64,000 nt of DNA from Leucaena leucocephala (Eukaryota; Streptophyta; Magnoliopsida; Fabales; Fabaceae). The stretch spans positions 15,173,685 through 15,237,684 of the forward strand of contig CM073570.1 of NCBI GenBank assembly GCA_037074615.1, in the 5' to 3' direction. The position numbers were made by a program, and so were the translations under genes. The notes under the pieces are model-generated. The model had not been told where the DNA came from and searched no databases. It saw nothing but the letters and a program-made list of their open reading frames with translations. Within the stretch, counting starts at the first letter, position 1. Each line of letters opens with the position of its first letter. Below, in pieces: positions 23,201 through 34,168 of this stretch.

Positions 23201-25140
23201 GAAACGATCATGAGCAATCTTTATGACATTGTCCACTCGATAGCTTGAAACAGTGATCAAATTGAAGGTCACCAGAAATATGACTATGCCATAGTCATAG
23301 TTCTTCTTTATGTATGGAATGAACCTCATGTATGTTGTTGCTGCTCCTGTTTAGGATTTTCTCATCAGCAATTTTTCCAAGCTGTGACATAAATTTTATA
23401 TGAAAGGGTTGATGCAAATAAAAAAAAATGTCGGGAAAAAAAAACAGCATTTGCATCACTAGTGCCGCCATCTTCAAATCAAAATAAACTACGAGTATAA
23501 TTTTTTTTTCCACCGTTGTATGGAAATTGGGAATTCTATAAGAGTAAATAAGCATAAGTTATTAATTGACTTGACCAAGTCTATGGACCCCACAATATTA
23601 AATTTTTAACAAGACCAAAAAGAAATTAATGAGAAAAAAAGGGCAAAATCCTATGCGCAGTACAAGCCTAATATTTAAAATAAAATCAAAGCCCCTCCCT
23701 TAAGTCTTTCCTGAAATGAAGTTATGAGATTGAAACTTATATGGATATAATGGGTGCATGATTATTATTTATGGGGCCAAAAAAAAAATAAAAAAAATAA
23801 GCGTTATTCATAAATGAATACACAAAGCAACTTCTTCACAATTTATATACTCCTTGTTTCTAATTCATACATATTGAGAAATTAGTTAATGTCTAAAAAT
23901 TTATTCCCTCTTTCCAATTTTTCAAATCAATTAATTTTTTTTTATCAAGCAAGTGGGCTAACTTATTTTATTTATTACTTTGGAGCATTTAACAAAAAAT
24001 ATTTTAATTATTTTTAAAACTTTGTAAAATGCCTTGTATAAAGGGTCACCGAACCCTCAAAATTGTGTTTTATAATCAGGATAGAGGAAGTATATATTTT
24101 ATATGATATAGATATAGACATTGACTACTTATACAAAAATTGTATGTATTAGTATTCAATCAATTAGATATTTCCTTCCTACTTTTCATTAATTTCTACT
24201 TTTCTGGTATGCAATTTATAAGTATAATAAACTTTGATAAATTAAAACAAAGAGGAGAGTCACTAGTTAGCAAGAACAGAATCATTCAAAAGCCATTTTG
24301 AATTCAGAATGCTGCTGAGGTATCACTTATCAGAGAATCTCTCCCTGCCTGATCCCATTAATTTAGAACTGTTAAAGCATATACATACAGAGAGAGAGAG
24401 AGAGAGAGAGAGATGTATATATTACCTATAAGGAAAACTGCAGCCCCAATGAAAACCGCATGAACAACCCGACCCGAAGCTTCTGCAATATATTCTATAA
24501 GAAATGCTAATAATCCAGCCAACAGTGTCCCCATCCCTCTGTTGAGTCCCTTGTATAATGTTGCCCCTGAAAATCACTTACATTATTATTATAAAGTTTG
24601 TATGGATTTTTTTTAATTTTGTTAGGGTATCATAGCTTTTGAGACTTAAGTGTAAAGTAAGTTTGCATGAATTTTGATTCTTCTAAAGATGCATGACTAC
24701 AAAGCAGGAGAAAAAAAACAGATAGACGAAAAGATCAGAAAGTGACCACCTGCAGGGAATTCAAGCACGACGGCAACGGTCATGACGGCCCAAATGCCGT
24801 GCTGGCCAATCCCTTTGAAGAGTGGTTCCAAAAGATAGAGCAAAGAGACGAGTGTGAGAGACAAACCCACTTTGAGTGCATGAATCAACCTTCTTGGATC
24901 TTCAAGTCCCACTTTCCATGTAGTTCTCCACGCCTTGCTTGGAAACCTCTTCGCCTTCTCTCCAATTCTGTTCATCTTCTTCATCATTTTCTCTCCCATT
25001 GCCATTTCCATTGATCCTGCATCAACCAACTTTGCCACCCTTTTCTCCTCCTCTATCTTCTTCACACCTTGATGGCAACAGTAATATTTTCTTCTTTTGG
25101 GGAGTATAGATGTGTCAACAATCCCAAGTTTCTTCAACAT
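20242..25140 (-). CDS. ALMT-family anion channel, tandem copy A
   Basis: Six exons on the minus strand: 25140-24750, 24566-24426, 23346-23074, 22749-22619, 22535-22392 and 20826-20242. They give 554 residues with all phases matching. Exons 1-3 supply the membrane part: VGLSLTLVSLLYLL, WAVMTVAVVLEFPAG, TLLAGLLAFLIEYIAEASGR, a GAAVFLIG segment, NYDYGIVIFLVTFNLITVSS and a CLLMSLLIFPNWSGEDLHKS segment. Exon 5 carries the family WEP motif (HASWEPRYSSYCHRF). Exon 6 is the soluble C-terminal domain. ALMTs are malate/anion channels of the plasma membrane or tonoplast; the ion and membrane here are not decidable from sequence. The first exon is open from MLKKLGIVD, but an internal MEMAMGEKM could be the real start. 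The last intron is 1,565 bases, against 98 in copy B, because of an inserted element. The 3' flank (about 19840-20241) is also duplicated at 27420-27905. Confidence 0.9.
20971..22306. mobile_element. Non-autonomous DNA element with internal satellite, in ALMT-A intron 5
   Basis: Ends GGCTAAAGCCCC (20971) and GGGCTGTAGCCC (to 22306) are near inverted repeats. The outer arms align with a simple element at 52958-53363: left-arm GGGTATGACTTTATTAAAAA and right-arm AATTGGATAATCCATAAGTT with TTGGATAAATATAGTTATTT. Copy B of the ALMT gene lacks it. Direct copies resembling ACTTTTAGGCTCAT (20911-20927 and 22373-22389) flank a somewhat larger insertion, so the true ends may lie slightly outside. No transposase is present. 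Confidence 0.6.
21301..22044 (+). repeat. 4 x 186-bp tandem array inside the intronic element
   Basis: Units begin at 21301, 21487, 21673 and 21859, exactly 186 bases apart, and are almost identical. Each contains smaller related segments of the form CATCTTCTTCCACGGTGAGA, so the unit itself grew from a shorter repeat of about 33-36 bases. Because 186 is a multiple of three, the plus strand stays open for about 254 codons (21302-22066) with a repeating Ser-rich pattern (TSSYIARLTTSSSTARL). I see no start context or family to call it a gene. GC content is clearly higher than in the flanks. Confidence 0.85.
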
Positions 25141-25420
25141 GCATGTCAGAACTTTATACAGCTGAGTTTAGAGAGAGAAAGAGAGAAAAGGGGGGAGAGA
25201 GAGTCTGGTGATGTCATTCTTGCACTCGCAAGCAATCCATTGAGGTACACGCCACTTTAATTAAGGGGAGTAGTTTTCTCAATAAGGCAATAAGCCATAA
25301 GCTTAGACGCAGATTGTTGACTTGTTGGGAATGAAAATCAAAACTATAATGTTGATTTTATTGATGTACATTCAATGCATTGTACTTGATCTGTAGTCAT
25401 AAGCCTAATTGCATATATAG

Positions 25421-25692
25421 TAATCTTTTATTATTCTTAATATATAACTTATTTAATTAATTATATTAAAAAAATTAATTAAATTAATTAGTATGCTATA
25501 ATTTTTTAAAAATATAATAATCATTTTCTTTATAATTATATCCTTCGTTTTCTTACTTGATTATTATTAAAAGAGAATATCAATATATATAAGAGTAATT
25601 TAAAAAAAATTGATAAATATAAAAAATATATTTTATATTTATGACTAAAATTAATTTCTCAATTATGTCATACACTAAAGAATGAAGGAGTA
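25421..25692. repeat. Stowaway-like MITE, copy M4
   Basis: TA-bounded insertion in the upstream flank of ALMT copy A. It interrupts sequence that is continuous in the duplicate at 19300-19330. The interior (TATCAATATATATAAGAGTA, TTGATAAATATAAAAAATAT) matches copy M6. Confidence 0.6.
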
Positions 25693-25812
25693 TTATATTT
25701 AATATCTTAGATTTATAAGGTAGAGAGAAGATATCTTTTGTTAGTATTTATATCATATATATATATATTATTAAACTTTTCCTTGTTAATTACAATTATA
25801 TCCCTAATTTAT

Positions 25813-26075
25813 TACTCATTCTTTTCTTAATATAGGGCATAGATAGAGAGTTAATTTTAATATTAAATATAAGATATTTTTTACATATTTATTTATTTTT
25901 TTGAATTATCCTTATATATACTCCCTCAATATAATTACGTAAGAGAGTGAATGAGAGAATTAAGAAAGATAATTAAGATATTTTAGAAAAAATATGCTAT
26001 AATAATTAATTTAATTAACCTTTTTAATATAATTAAATTAACTAATTAGATTTTATATTAAAGACTGGAAGAGTA
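25813..26075. repeat. Stowaway-like MITE, copy M5
   Basis: TA-bounded insertion, opposite in orientation to M4 and 120 bases away. The matching empty site is in the duplicate near 19365-19385. The interior includes a CTCCCTCAATATAATTACG segment and a GAATGAGAGAATTAAGAAAG segment resembling M2. Confidence 0.6.
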
Positions 26076-26225
26076 TTATGTAGATTGTTATTTTATTAAA
26101 AAGTCTATATATTAAATAGGTTGAAACTTGTAGTGTTATTAAATTTTAAGATAGAGTTAATGATATTTAAAAAATTTTTAATTAATTTCGGTGAAATATA
26201 TTAGAAATATCTTATAAATATGATC

Positions 26226-26802
26226 AGAGGAGTATCTATTTATATCAATCACCCTTTGAATCAAAACTCACCTCCTACTTAACATTAAAAAGTTTTTTTG
26301 GAATTAATATATGTACTTTATTATTGATAACAAACAAAAAATTTACGCAACGATCACAAATAAAAAATTAGAAGAATTACACCCTAAAAATTAGTTATTA
26401 GAGTTAGAGAACCCAAAATCTAAGTTTTATTCTTTCAAAGTCACATTTCCAATATGTAACTCATGACAAGGGAATGTACTGTCTTTGAGAGAAATCAGAA
26501 GGCTTTAGATATTTTATTAATTCATCAAGTACGATTACAAGTGCAAGCTAATAGACTATTCATAGAAGTAGCTTTTATTTCTATGAAGAAAGCTCAATCA
26601 ACTTGCAAACATTATAAACAAAGTCAGCAACTTGCAAATAGAAACAAAAAAGGTTAGCAACTTGCAAATATAATAAAAGTGAAAAAGTAAAAAGTAAATT
26701 CATGTTTCCTTCCTGACGAAAAAAAAAACTAACAAATTAAAAACACAAAACAAAACAAATCCACTCCCTTCTTTAATAAGTTTTCATATATTTCATTTTT
26801 TG
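26226..26802. other. Intergenic, nothing recognised
   Basis: A-rich DNA with a short internal duplication of the GCAACTTGCAAATA type near 26627-26664. The open frame at 26463-26657 has no recognisable domain. Confidence 0.45.
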
Positions 26803-27130
26803 TTGTACAATTTTTTTTAAAAAAAGGTTGGACTCACCCACGATCATCTAAGAGCAAAGCGAGTTTCCTTTTCTCCTAGGCGATACCAATGTCGGGCAGG
26901 GCGAGCCGTCTATTATCCTCATGCGTAAATCTAAATACCTAAGAATTAGGATGCTTCCCCAAACGCCATGACTGAAACCACAATAAAGTAGTACGACTCA
27001 GGGATCCTAGGTATCCAAGAATTAAGATGCATTCCCAAGCGCCGCGACTAGAACCACAATAAAATGGACTCCTTAGGAATTGAATACGCTTCAAATGGTC
27101 GCATGTCTCATCCCTTTCACTAGTTGAAGC
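26803..27130 (+). repeat. Dispersed repeat family R1, copy 2 (best preserved)
   Basis: It shows the family blocks clearly: GGTTGGACTCACCCACGATC, TCCTAGGCGATACCAATGTC, GGGCAGGGCGAGCCGTCTAT and CCTAAGAATTAGGATGC. A segment including CCAAGAATTAAGATGC and GCGCCGCGACTAGAACCACA repeats the preceding CCAAACGCCATGACTGAAAC block, so this copy has an internal duplication near 26935-27065. Confidence 0.65.
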
Positions 27131-27907
27131 CAGATGGGTCATATATTTCATGTTAAGGTCTTGCAGTTGTCTGTTGGACTTGTAATCACTAACAACACTG
27201 AGATGGACTTGCTCTCATTGCTGTGGCTTTTTAATACAGTTTTCTACTCTATCCTGGACTTTCAGCACTTTTTACAATTTGAGTGTAATTTTCCTTTTAC
27301 TGCTTTTCCTCATGTAATATAACTTTATTATGTTAATAATATCATTTTTCCTTTTCCTAAAAAAAAAACAAACACGGTTTTGGGATTTCCCAAGTGGTCA
27401 AGTTTTTCACGTTACAAGCAGCTTCGGCTTTTTCAATTTTCAGACTCAAACTCCTCATCCCCTTCTGCCACCATTGAAAACTCATCCAACTCTTTGATGC
27501 TTCTATTTCTCTTCAATTGAGATTAGCCTTATGTCAGCAGTCATCTGATCTGTAACAGCCTCTGAATGCTTTTGGAACCTTGATTCTTGAGCCAATAACA
27601 GTGACTCAAATTCTTAATGATACTGAAGTGATCAAATGGTCACAATCTTCATTTTCATCTTCAAAAGATAATCATTCATAGAAAGACTAGCCTAATTGAG
27701 CTGGCCTTTATAGAGAGATAAGCAATTTCCTATAATAACTAACCCATTAACTAAATCTGGTTACACTATCTTACAATCTATAGAGATATTCAAACACTAG
27801 GTGATTTATTTATATATCTGAGACTCGTTATCATCATCGTCGTCATCATCATCATTGTTCATGTCCATGAAATAATACACTTGCTAAGGTCTAATCTCTC
27901 TGAATTA

Positions 27908-30900
27908 TTAGTCTACTCCATGAGATGGTAAGTGGTTCTGAGTTACATCAAGGCGGGGTTGCTCACAAGTGACGACGATCTCATCATCGGCTCTGTACTC
28001 TTTGAAGGACGCTAATCTCCCAAGTTCTTCAATTTCCTCTATTACAAGATCCAATTTTGCGACGGTCTCCACAAGCAAAGAAGCAAAAGCGGCAAAAGGA
28101 AGAGCCTCAGAGAACTCAAGGCTAGTAATAGCGATTTTACTCAACTGGGGTCTCAAAACCTTTCGTTCTGATGATGCTTCCTTGGATTGCTCAGGGTTGG
28201 CCCTTTTGTTCTTCCATTCAAGCAAGGCAGAAGAATCGGTTTTAACGCTTGATAATGTCACTCCTGATGATGAGTTCTTCTTCCCGGACTTTTTCTTTGA
28301 TGCTGCTGCAGCGTCGGAGCCTAGGAAGAGCCGAGGCTGGGACTTTATGGCGGTGTTGAGGTCTTGTAAGGCTTCATGAAGATGATCGGAGAGTATTTCT
28401 GGCGAGCAGTGGCGGCGGTTCCTTATGCTATTGGCAAGCTCTAACAGTACTTTTGATACCTCCGCTGCCAGCCTTATGCAGGGGTCCTTGAACATGGCCC
28501 GAATAGATAGTGGAGTCTGAAAAACACATATTGAAATCGAAACATTTTAATGGGGAAAAAAAAACTTTGCAGTGAATTTTTCCAAGACTTAAAAACTAAC
28601 TTTTTGGCTCATACCTGGATTTCTGTTCTGAGACAACCATGGAGGGCTACCACGGTGTAGCCAAATTGGCGAAGAACAGCTCCTACTTTCACATACTGCT
28701 GCCATGGAAATCTGTGACAGTACCTTGAATGCCTCGGCTCCCAACTCGCATGCAATGCCTGCTCAACAGAAATATATATGAACAAGGATTGAGAATGATC
28801 CCAAAATGGGGTTTCTACTTTGTGAACATGTGTGTGTTAAAATTAATTACCAGTGTTTCGTCAGTGGATTTGGAGTCCAAAACAGCCTTATAACCATTGT
28901 ATATAGGATCCTCTGATGAAGATTTAATGTCCTCGTTTTCATGAATTACACCGTCTTTGAAGTACTCATTAACACAAGCTGCAAGATGTTGTTAAGTCAT
29001 ATTCTAAATCTGGGACATGAAACAAAATGGAAAAGAGAAGGTAGTGTGATGGAGACCTAATATAACAATATGCTAAGTTGATGGATACTGGCAAGTACGA
29101 GATATTTAATAGGATATTTAAATATATTAATTTTTCTACCTCAATATTAATGGGTATTTAAATAGAATAAAGAATCATAGCATAAAAATTAGTTATTAAA
29201 ATAGGAGAAACCAGTCTATTTAAATACTCTATCGAATATCTTATATTATTCTCACATATACTTAATATAAAACTTAGTATCCCATAGTAAGTCTCTGTCC
29301 TAATGACATGTAATACCTTGTATGGAATCGGCAAGGCCTTGGAGCTTGAAGACGGTGGACTTATGGAGGTCTTCGCCAGACCAGTTGGGGAAAACGAGAA
29401 GACTCATGAGAAGGCAAATGGCACAGCCTATAGCGATGGTGTAGAAACGATCATGGGCAATCTTCATGACATTATCCACTCGATAGCTAGAAACAGTGAT
29501 CAGATTGAAGGTCAACAGAAATATGACTATACCGTAGTCATAGTTCTTCTTTATGTATGGAATGAACCTCATGTATGTAGCTGCAGCTCCTGTTTAGGAT
29601 TTTATCTCATCAATTTTTCGAAGCTGTGACATACAATTTGTATGAAAAGCTTTATGGAAATAAACTTACACGAAGATTATATATGTATTATTATTCAATC
29701 AATTAGGTATTTCTTTCTTCCTTTTCATTAATTTATATTTTTCTAATATGCCGGTTGACCATTGGTTTTCTTTAATTTGTTTCTAGAATTTGATATCCAA
29801 TTAATCCAATGGAATGGACTAAGGTAATATAATGAATAAATCATATTAGAAAATTTATTAAAATTATACAAATTTTATTTCTTATCTTTAAAATTGATAA
29901 AAGTATTTAAACTTAATTAAAATTATACGTATCCACCTAAATTTGATTCAAATTATATGAATAAAGTTCCTCAACTCTCCTAAAATTTAATTAAAAATTA
30001 TGAAAATCTCCCTTTTAATTTAAAATTATGTACACAGCCCAAGTGTCTGTCATTTGGTATTTTGATTTTAGAAAAGCCTGTGTAAATTTCAAAAATAAAA
30101 TAAAAGTTGGTCTAATTTACTATTCTCTATAATTTTTAATATAAAAACTATTTAATTAATTTTAATAGATTAAGAAAATAAAATAAATTAATTATAATAA
30201 ATATAATATAATTTCTTTAAAATACTATATAATATTAGATAATATATCAATTTATAAGTTAAATAAATTAATTTAAAAAAAAGTAATAAATATAAGTAAT
30301 AAAATGAATTAAAATATTATATTTTAAACTTTTTGTTTGAGAATATTATATTTAGGATTAAAAGCTTTATATTACGACCACTGGAGAATTAGTAAAATTC
30401 GAAAGTGGCAAGTCTAATACTAAGAAAGACAAAGTTTATACAATTTGAACAAATTTTAGAGAAAAGTCACGCAATTTAGTGTAATAAAATTTGATAAATT
30501 AAAGCAAAGAGGAGAATCCCTAGCTAGTTGGCATGAACAGAATCATTCAAAAGCCATTTTGAATTCAGAAAGCTGCTTAGTTATCAGAAAATCTCACTGC
30601 CTCATTATTAGAGCTGTTAAGTCAGAGAGAGAGAGAGAGAGATGTGGGTGTGTTACCTATAAGGAAAACTGCAGCTCCAATAAAAACAGCTTGAAAGACC
30701 CGACCAGAGGCTTCTGCAATATACTCTATGAGAAATGCTAATAATCCAGCCAACAGTGTCCCCAAGCCTCTGTTGAGCCCCTTGCATAATGTTGCCCCTG
30801 ATGAAAAGCACACATTAATATTATTATAAAGTTTGCATACATTTTATGATGATCTAAATATGCATGAGAACGAAGAAGAAAAAAGGAACAGATCGATCAG

Positions 30901-31202
30901 AAAATGTAGCCACCTGCAGTGAATTCAAGCACGACGACGACGGTCATGACGGCCCAAATGGCGTTCTGGCCAATTCCTTTGAAGAGTGGTTCCAAAAGAT
31001 AGAGCAATGAGACGAGTGTGAGAGACAAACCCACTTTGAGTGCATGAATCAGCCTTCTCGGATCTTCCCGTCCCACTTTCCACGTAGTTTTCCACGCCAT
31101 GCTTGGAAACCTCTTCGCCTTCTCTTCAATTATGTTCATCTTCTTCTTCATTTTCTCTCCCATTGCCATTTCCAATCCAGCATCAACCAACTTTACCACC
31201 AT
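27908..31202 (-). CDS. ALMT-family anion channel, tandem copy B
   Basis: Six minus-strand exons: 31202-30914, 30797-30657, 29589-29317, 28978-28851, 28758-28615 and 28516-27908, giving 527 residues from the first in-frame ATG. The exon plan is the same as copy A, with the same membrane segments, YIKKNYDYG, WSGEDLHKS and WEP motifs. Exon 6 carries an extra basic KKKSGKKN insertion absent from copy A. Exon 4 lacks one acidic codon. Upstream of 31202 the N-terminal reading seen in copy A (MLKKLG..RRRKYY) exists but in another frame, with a stop at 31221-31223 in this frame, so the starts of the two copies differ. Intron 5 is only 98 bases. The gene appears functional if translation starts at 31202 or at the internal MAMGEKM. 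Its 3' flank is duplicated next to copy A. Confidence 0.88.
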
Positions 31203-31429
31203 TTTCTCTTCCTCTCTGATTCACACCTTCCAAAACTTGATGGCAAATACAGTAATATTTTCTTCTTCTGGGGAGTCTAGATGCGTCAAGAATCCCAAGC
31301 TTCTTCAACATGCATGTGTCAACTTTATATTGCTGTGGTTTAGAGAGAGAGAGAGTCCGGTGATGATGCCATTCTTGCACTCGATCACATGCAATCCATT
31401 AAAGTTCACACCACTTTAAGGTGAGTAGT

Positions 31430-31904
31430 TTTCTCAAGTCTCAGAAGTCAAACTATAGCAGAAATATAACCACCAATATGCTGATTTTTTTAAAAGAGTG
31501 GTGAGAAGCTTCTGTAATCTGCTAGTAATCGTGGGGGTGGCTAAATAAATGGCTGGAATGTTGTTTCAGAACTTGTCAGGAGCATATTTATGATTCTGTA
31601 TAACATATATTATGACGGTGAATATCACGGGTTACGTACACAGGTACGATAATGATACAACTACTTGGTTTAGCAAGCTCAACAAGTAGGTATCAGTTTT
31701 TAGTATCCAACTTTTTGGGAGTTTAGTTGAACTAAATTGGATTGAGAATCATCGAGCAGTTAGATCAATTAGTAGAAATTATTTTAGCTTAAATAGAAAT
31801 ATCTAGTTTGAATATAGAATGCAATATCGTAACATAGTTGAGTCGTCATTGGGTTCTGCCATTGGCCCGATCCAAAATACTCTAGCCCATTAAGTTATCA
31901 AGTT
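31430..31904. other. Intergenic upstream of ALMT copy B, nothing recognised
   Basis: The first bases (GAGTAGTTTTCTCAA) match the upstream flank of copy A, then similarity stops. No element recognised. Confidence 0.45.
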
Positions 31905-32105
31905 AGAAAAGAAATAAGTATAGAATATAAATGACTCGGTATCGTTTAAATAAGGTCTTAAATTTGAACTTTAGTGTATATAAAAAAATTTTGTTGAAAG
32001 ATTTATTTACTATAACTAAGTGTGTGACGTGAATCAAATTAGAATATAACCAAGACAAAATTATGATGAACTATATGGGCAATTAACAAAAAAGAAAGAA
32101 AGTCT
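31905..32105 (+). repeat. SINE-like dispersed repeat, copy S2
   Basis: Shares ACTATAACTAAGTGTGTGAC, a GAATCAAATTAGAATATAAC block and an ending ATGATGAACTATATGGGCAA followed by an A-rich tail with copies S1 and S3. Confidence 0.45.
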
Positions 32106-32726
32106 AGGATGCTCATGGCAAAAAAAAATGAATTGAAATTATTAAAATACAGTTGCTTTTCTGACTGAGGTTCACGGGAAATGAAATGAATAATGGACCA
32201 TATAATCAATCAATGGACGACATTGCCAACCAAAGGGACCGTGTGATTGTTATTTTTGTGAACTTTATGAATCAGAATCGTCCACTTTTGCGTATTTTTT
32301 ATGTTATTTACAGTACCTGTTGTTCTCACAACAGCTGGGTTGATATTTATAATTATAAGGAGGGCTCTCTCGTGCTCTCTCAACTTCCCCATTTAAGTCT
32401 TATAAAAAAAAAAAACTTCCCCATTTAAGTGTAGGTCTTCGATTTCGCCACGTAGCACCACTTTTCAATTGCCACCTGCCCCTCTTTGCTGTTCTAAGAA
32501 ACTTCCTTTTTTGGGTTTTTCCTTTTTTTTTTCCTTTCTGGGGATGGGGGATTGTATTTAGTCTCTTCTTTGGGTAAAGGTTGGTCTTTCTTCTTTAATC
32601 AAATAAAATTTAGACATGATCAAACGGTTTATAAAGTGCCAGTACAAAAAAAAAACAAAATATGAGAGAGAGAGAGAGAGAGAATGACTTGTTGAAATTA
32701 TAAAAGTGAAAAATCTCCAGTTTTAC
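32106..32726. other. Intergenic, nothing recognised
   Basis: Contains A and T runs near 32404 and 32526 and an AG microsatellite near 32665-32682. No gene recognised. Confidence 0.45.
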
Positions 32727-32850
32727 AATAATTTTTTTTATTACCTGTCAAGTTTATTAGAATTTTACTCTAATTATATCTAGATCCGATCATATCATGC
32801 ATTTGATTATGTTAGATGAGTCTCCTAATAAATTTTTTTTACATACGTCA
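32727..32850 (-). repeat. SINE-like dispersed repeat, copy S4 (partial, inverted)
   Basis: The reverse complement gives TTATTAGGAGACTCATCTAA, AGATATAATTAGAGTAAAAT and TCTAATAAACTTGACAGGTA with an A-rich end, matching the 3' half of the other copies. The T-rich stretch at 32728-32740 is its tail. Confidence 0.4.
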
Positions 32851-33249
32851 AAGCTATTTTACAATAATTGAACAAGCTAGATTCTCTTTAGTATTTATAG
32901 AGTGATGCTAATCTTTATTGAGGATAAATATCAGACACTTAAGGTTAGGAATTACTCATATAAGCTCCTCAAAATATGATCTAAAATATTAGGGATTATT
33001 TATTGCTCATAGGCAATTTAGACAAATGTAATATGATAAAACTATTTTGTAAATATATATACTGTCCCTCAATTTTTAATATAGTACTTATACTTTTTTC
33101 TAGCTTAATTGAATCATTTGAGTTTGTTCCATTAATACCATTAACCCTTGAAATTAAATCCTCTACTAGTCGTTTAGAAAACTAAACGATGTAACTAAAC
33201 TGAAAAAATAAAGGTATGGAAAAAATTGAGGGAAAATTCACTTCTCTTA
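32851..33249. other. Intergenic, nothing recognised
   Basis: AT-rich spacer. The open frame at 33003-33185 has no recognisable feature. Confidence 0.45.
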
Positions 33250-33515
33250 TTTTTGTTATAAAAATTTTTAAAAAAGGGTTAGACTCACCTATAATATAAG
33301 AATAGGGCGAAATCTTCCTTCGTCCTAAGTGATATCAATATTGGGCAGGGCAAACTGTCAATTACCCTTAGGCATTAATCTAAACCCTCAAAAACTAAGA
33401 TACATATTCGAGTGTCATGACTAGAACCACAATAAAATAATATTTTTTAAAGGATCAAATACGCTCTAAATAGTCACATGTCTCACTCTTTTATCAACTA
33501 AACTCACAAATAATA
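33250..33515 (+). repeat. Dispersed repeat family R1, copy 3
   Basis: Matches the family through GGGTTAGACTCACCTATAAT, ATTGGGCAGGGCAAACTGTC, a CATGACTAGAACCACAATAA block and ATACGCTCTAAATAGTCACA. Confidence 0.6.
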
Positions 33516-34168
33516 GGTGAAAAATCCACTTCTATCTCCTAATGACACGCACTCAATAACTTTTTTATGTGTGTGGGCCTTGGTTTGATTTATTCATGAT
33601 TATGAAGTTGAAAGTTCTCAAAAGAGAATAAATCCTCTCAAGGGGTAATTCCTCAGACCTCAAAACTCATGTGTCTGATCATTTGATTTGTACTATAAAT
33701 GAGCCAGTTCCTGCCTTGAGTAGGAAGAATTACTATTTATTACTAATAGTAGTTTTAAAAATCCAATATGCTAATTATGTCCAAGAAAAGGCCATCCACA
33801 TGACATTTGATATAAATATATAATGCAGTAGCAAAATTGCAAGCATGCCTGAATGCCAAGGCATTGCTTCAAGTCATTCTCAAAGGGTCATCTTTCTCCA
33901 ATATGTAGCTATGCATAATAAAGCATCACATTCGTATTTTAATACAAGCATCAAAAGGTCAACTTTTTTATTTGGGGAAAAGTTGACATTTATTTCTTAT
34001 TTTCAGCAGCAACCAAACAAAAGTTTGAGATATTCCAGGAGACGAGCTAGCGCCAGGACTAGGCTTTTATTTACATAAATCCTGATTATGCTGACGCCTC
34101 ACAGGATGCAATGTAAGATGAAGGACAAGTATGAAAATTCATAGCATATATATTAAAACAACTATCAG
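33516..34168. other. Intergenic, 3' flank of the RING gene
   Basis: Nothing recognised apart from the likely 3' UTR of the neighbouring minus-strand gene. Confidence 0.45.

Noticed and set aside
24391..24412. AG microsatellite in ALMT intron 2 as a regulatory GAGA element
   Set aside because: A similar run in copy B (30623-30640) has a different length; a plain microsatellite explains it.
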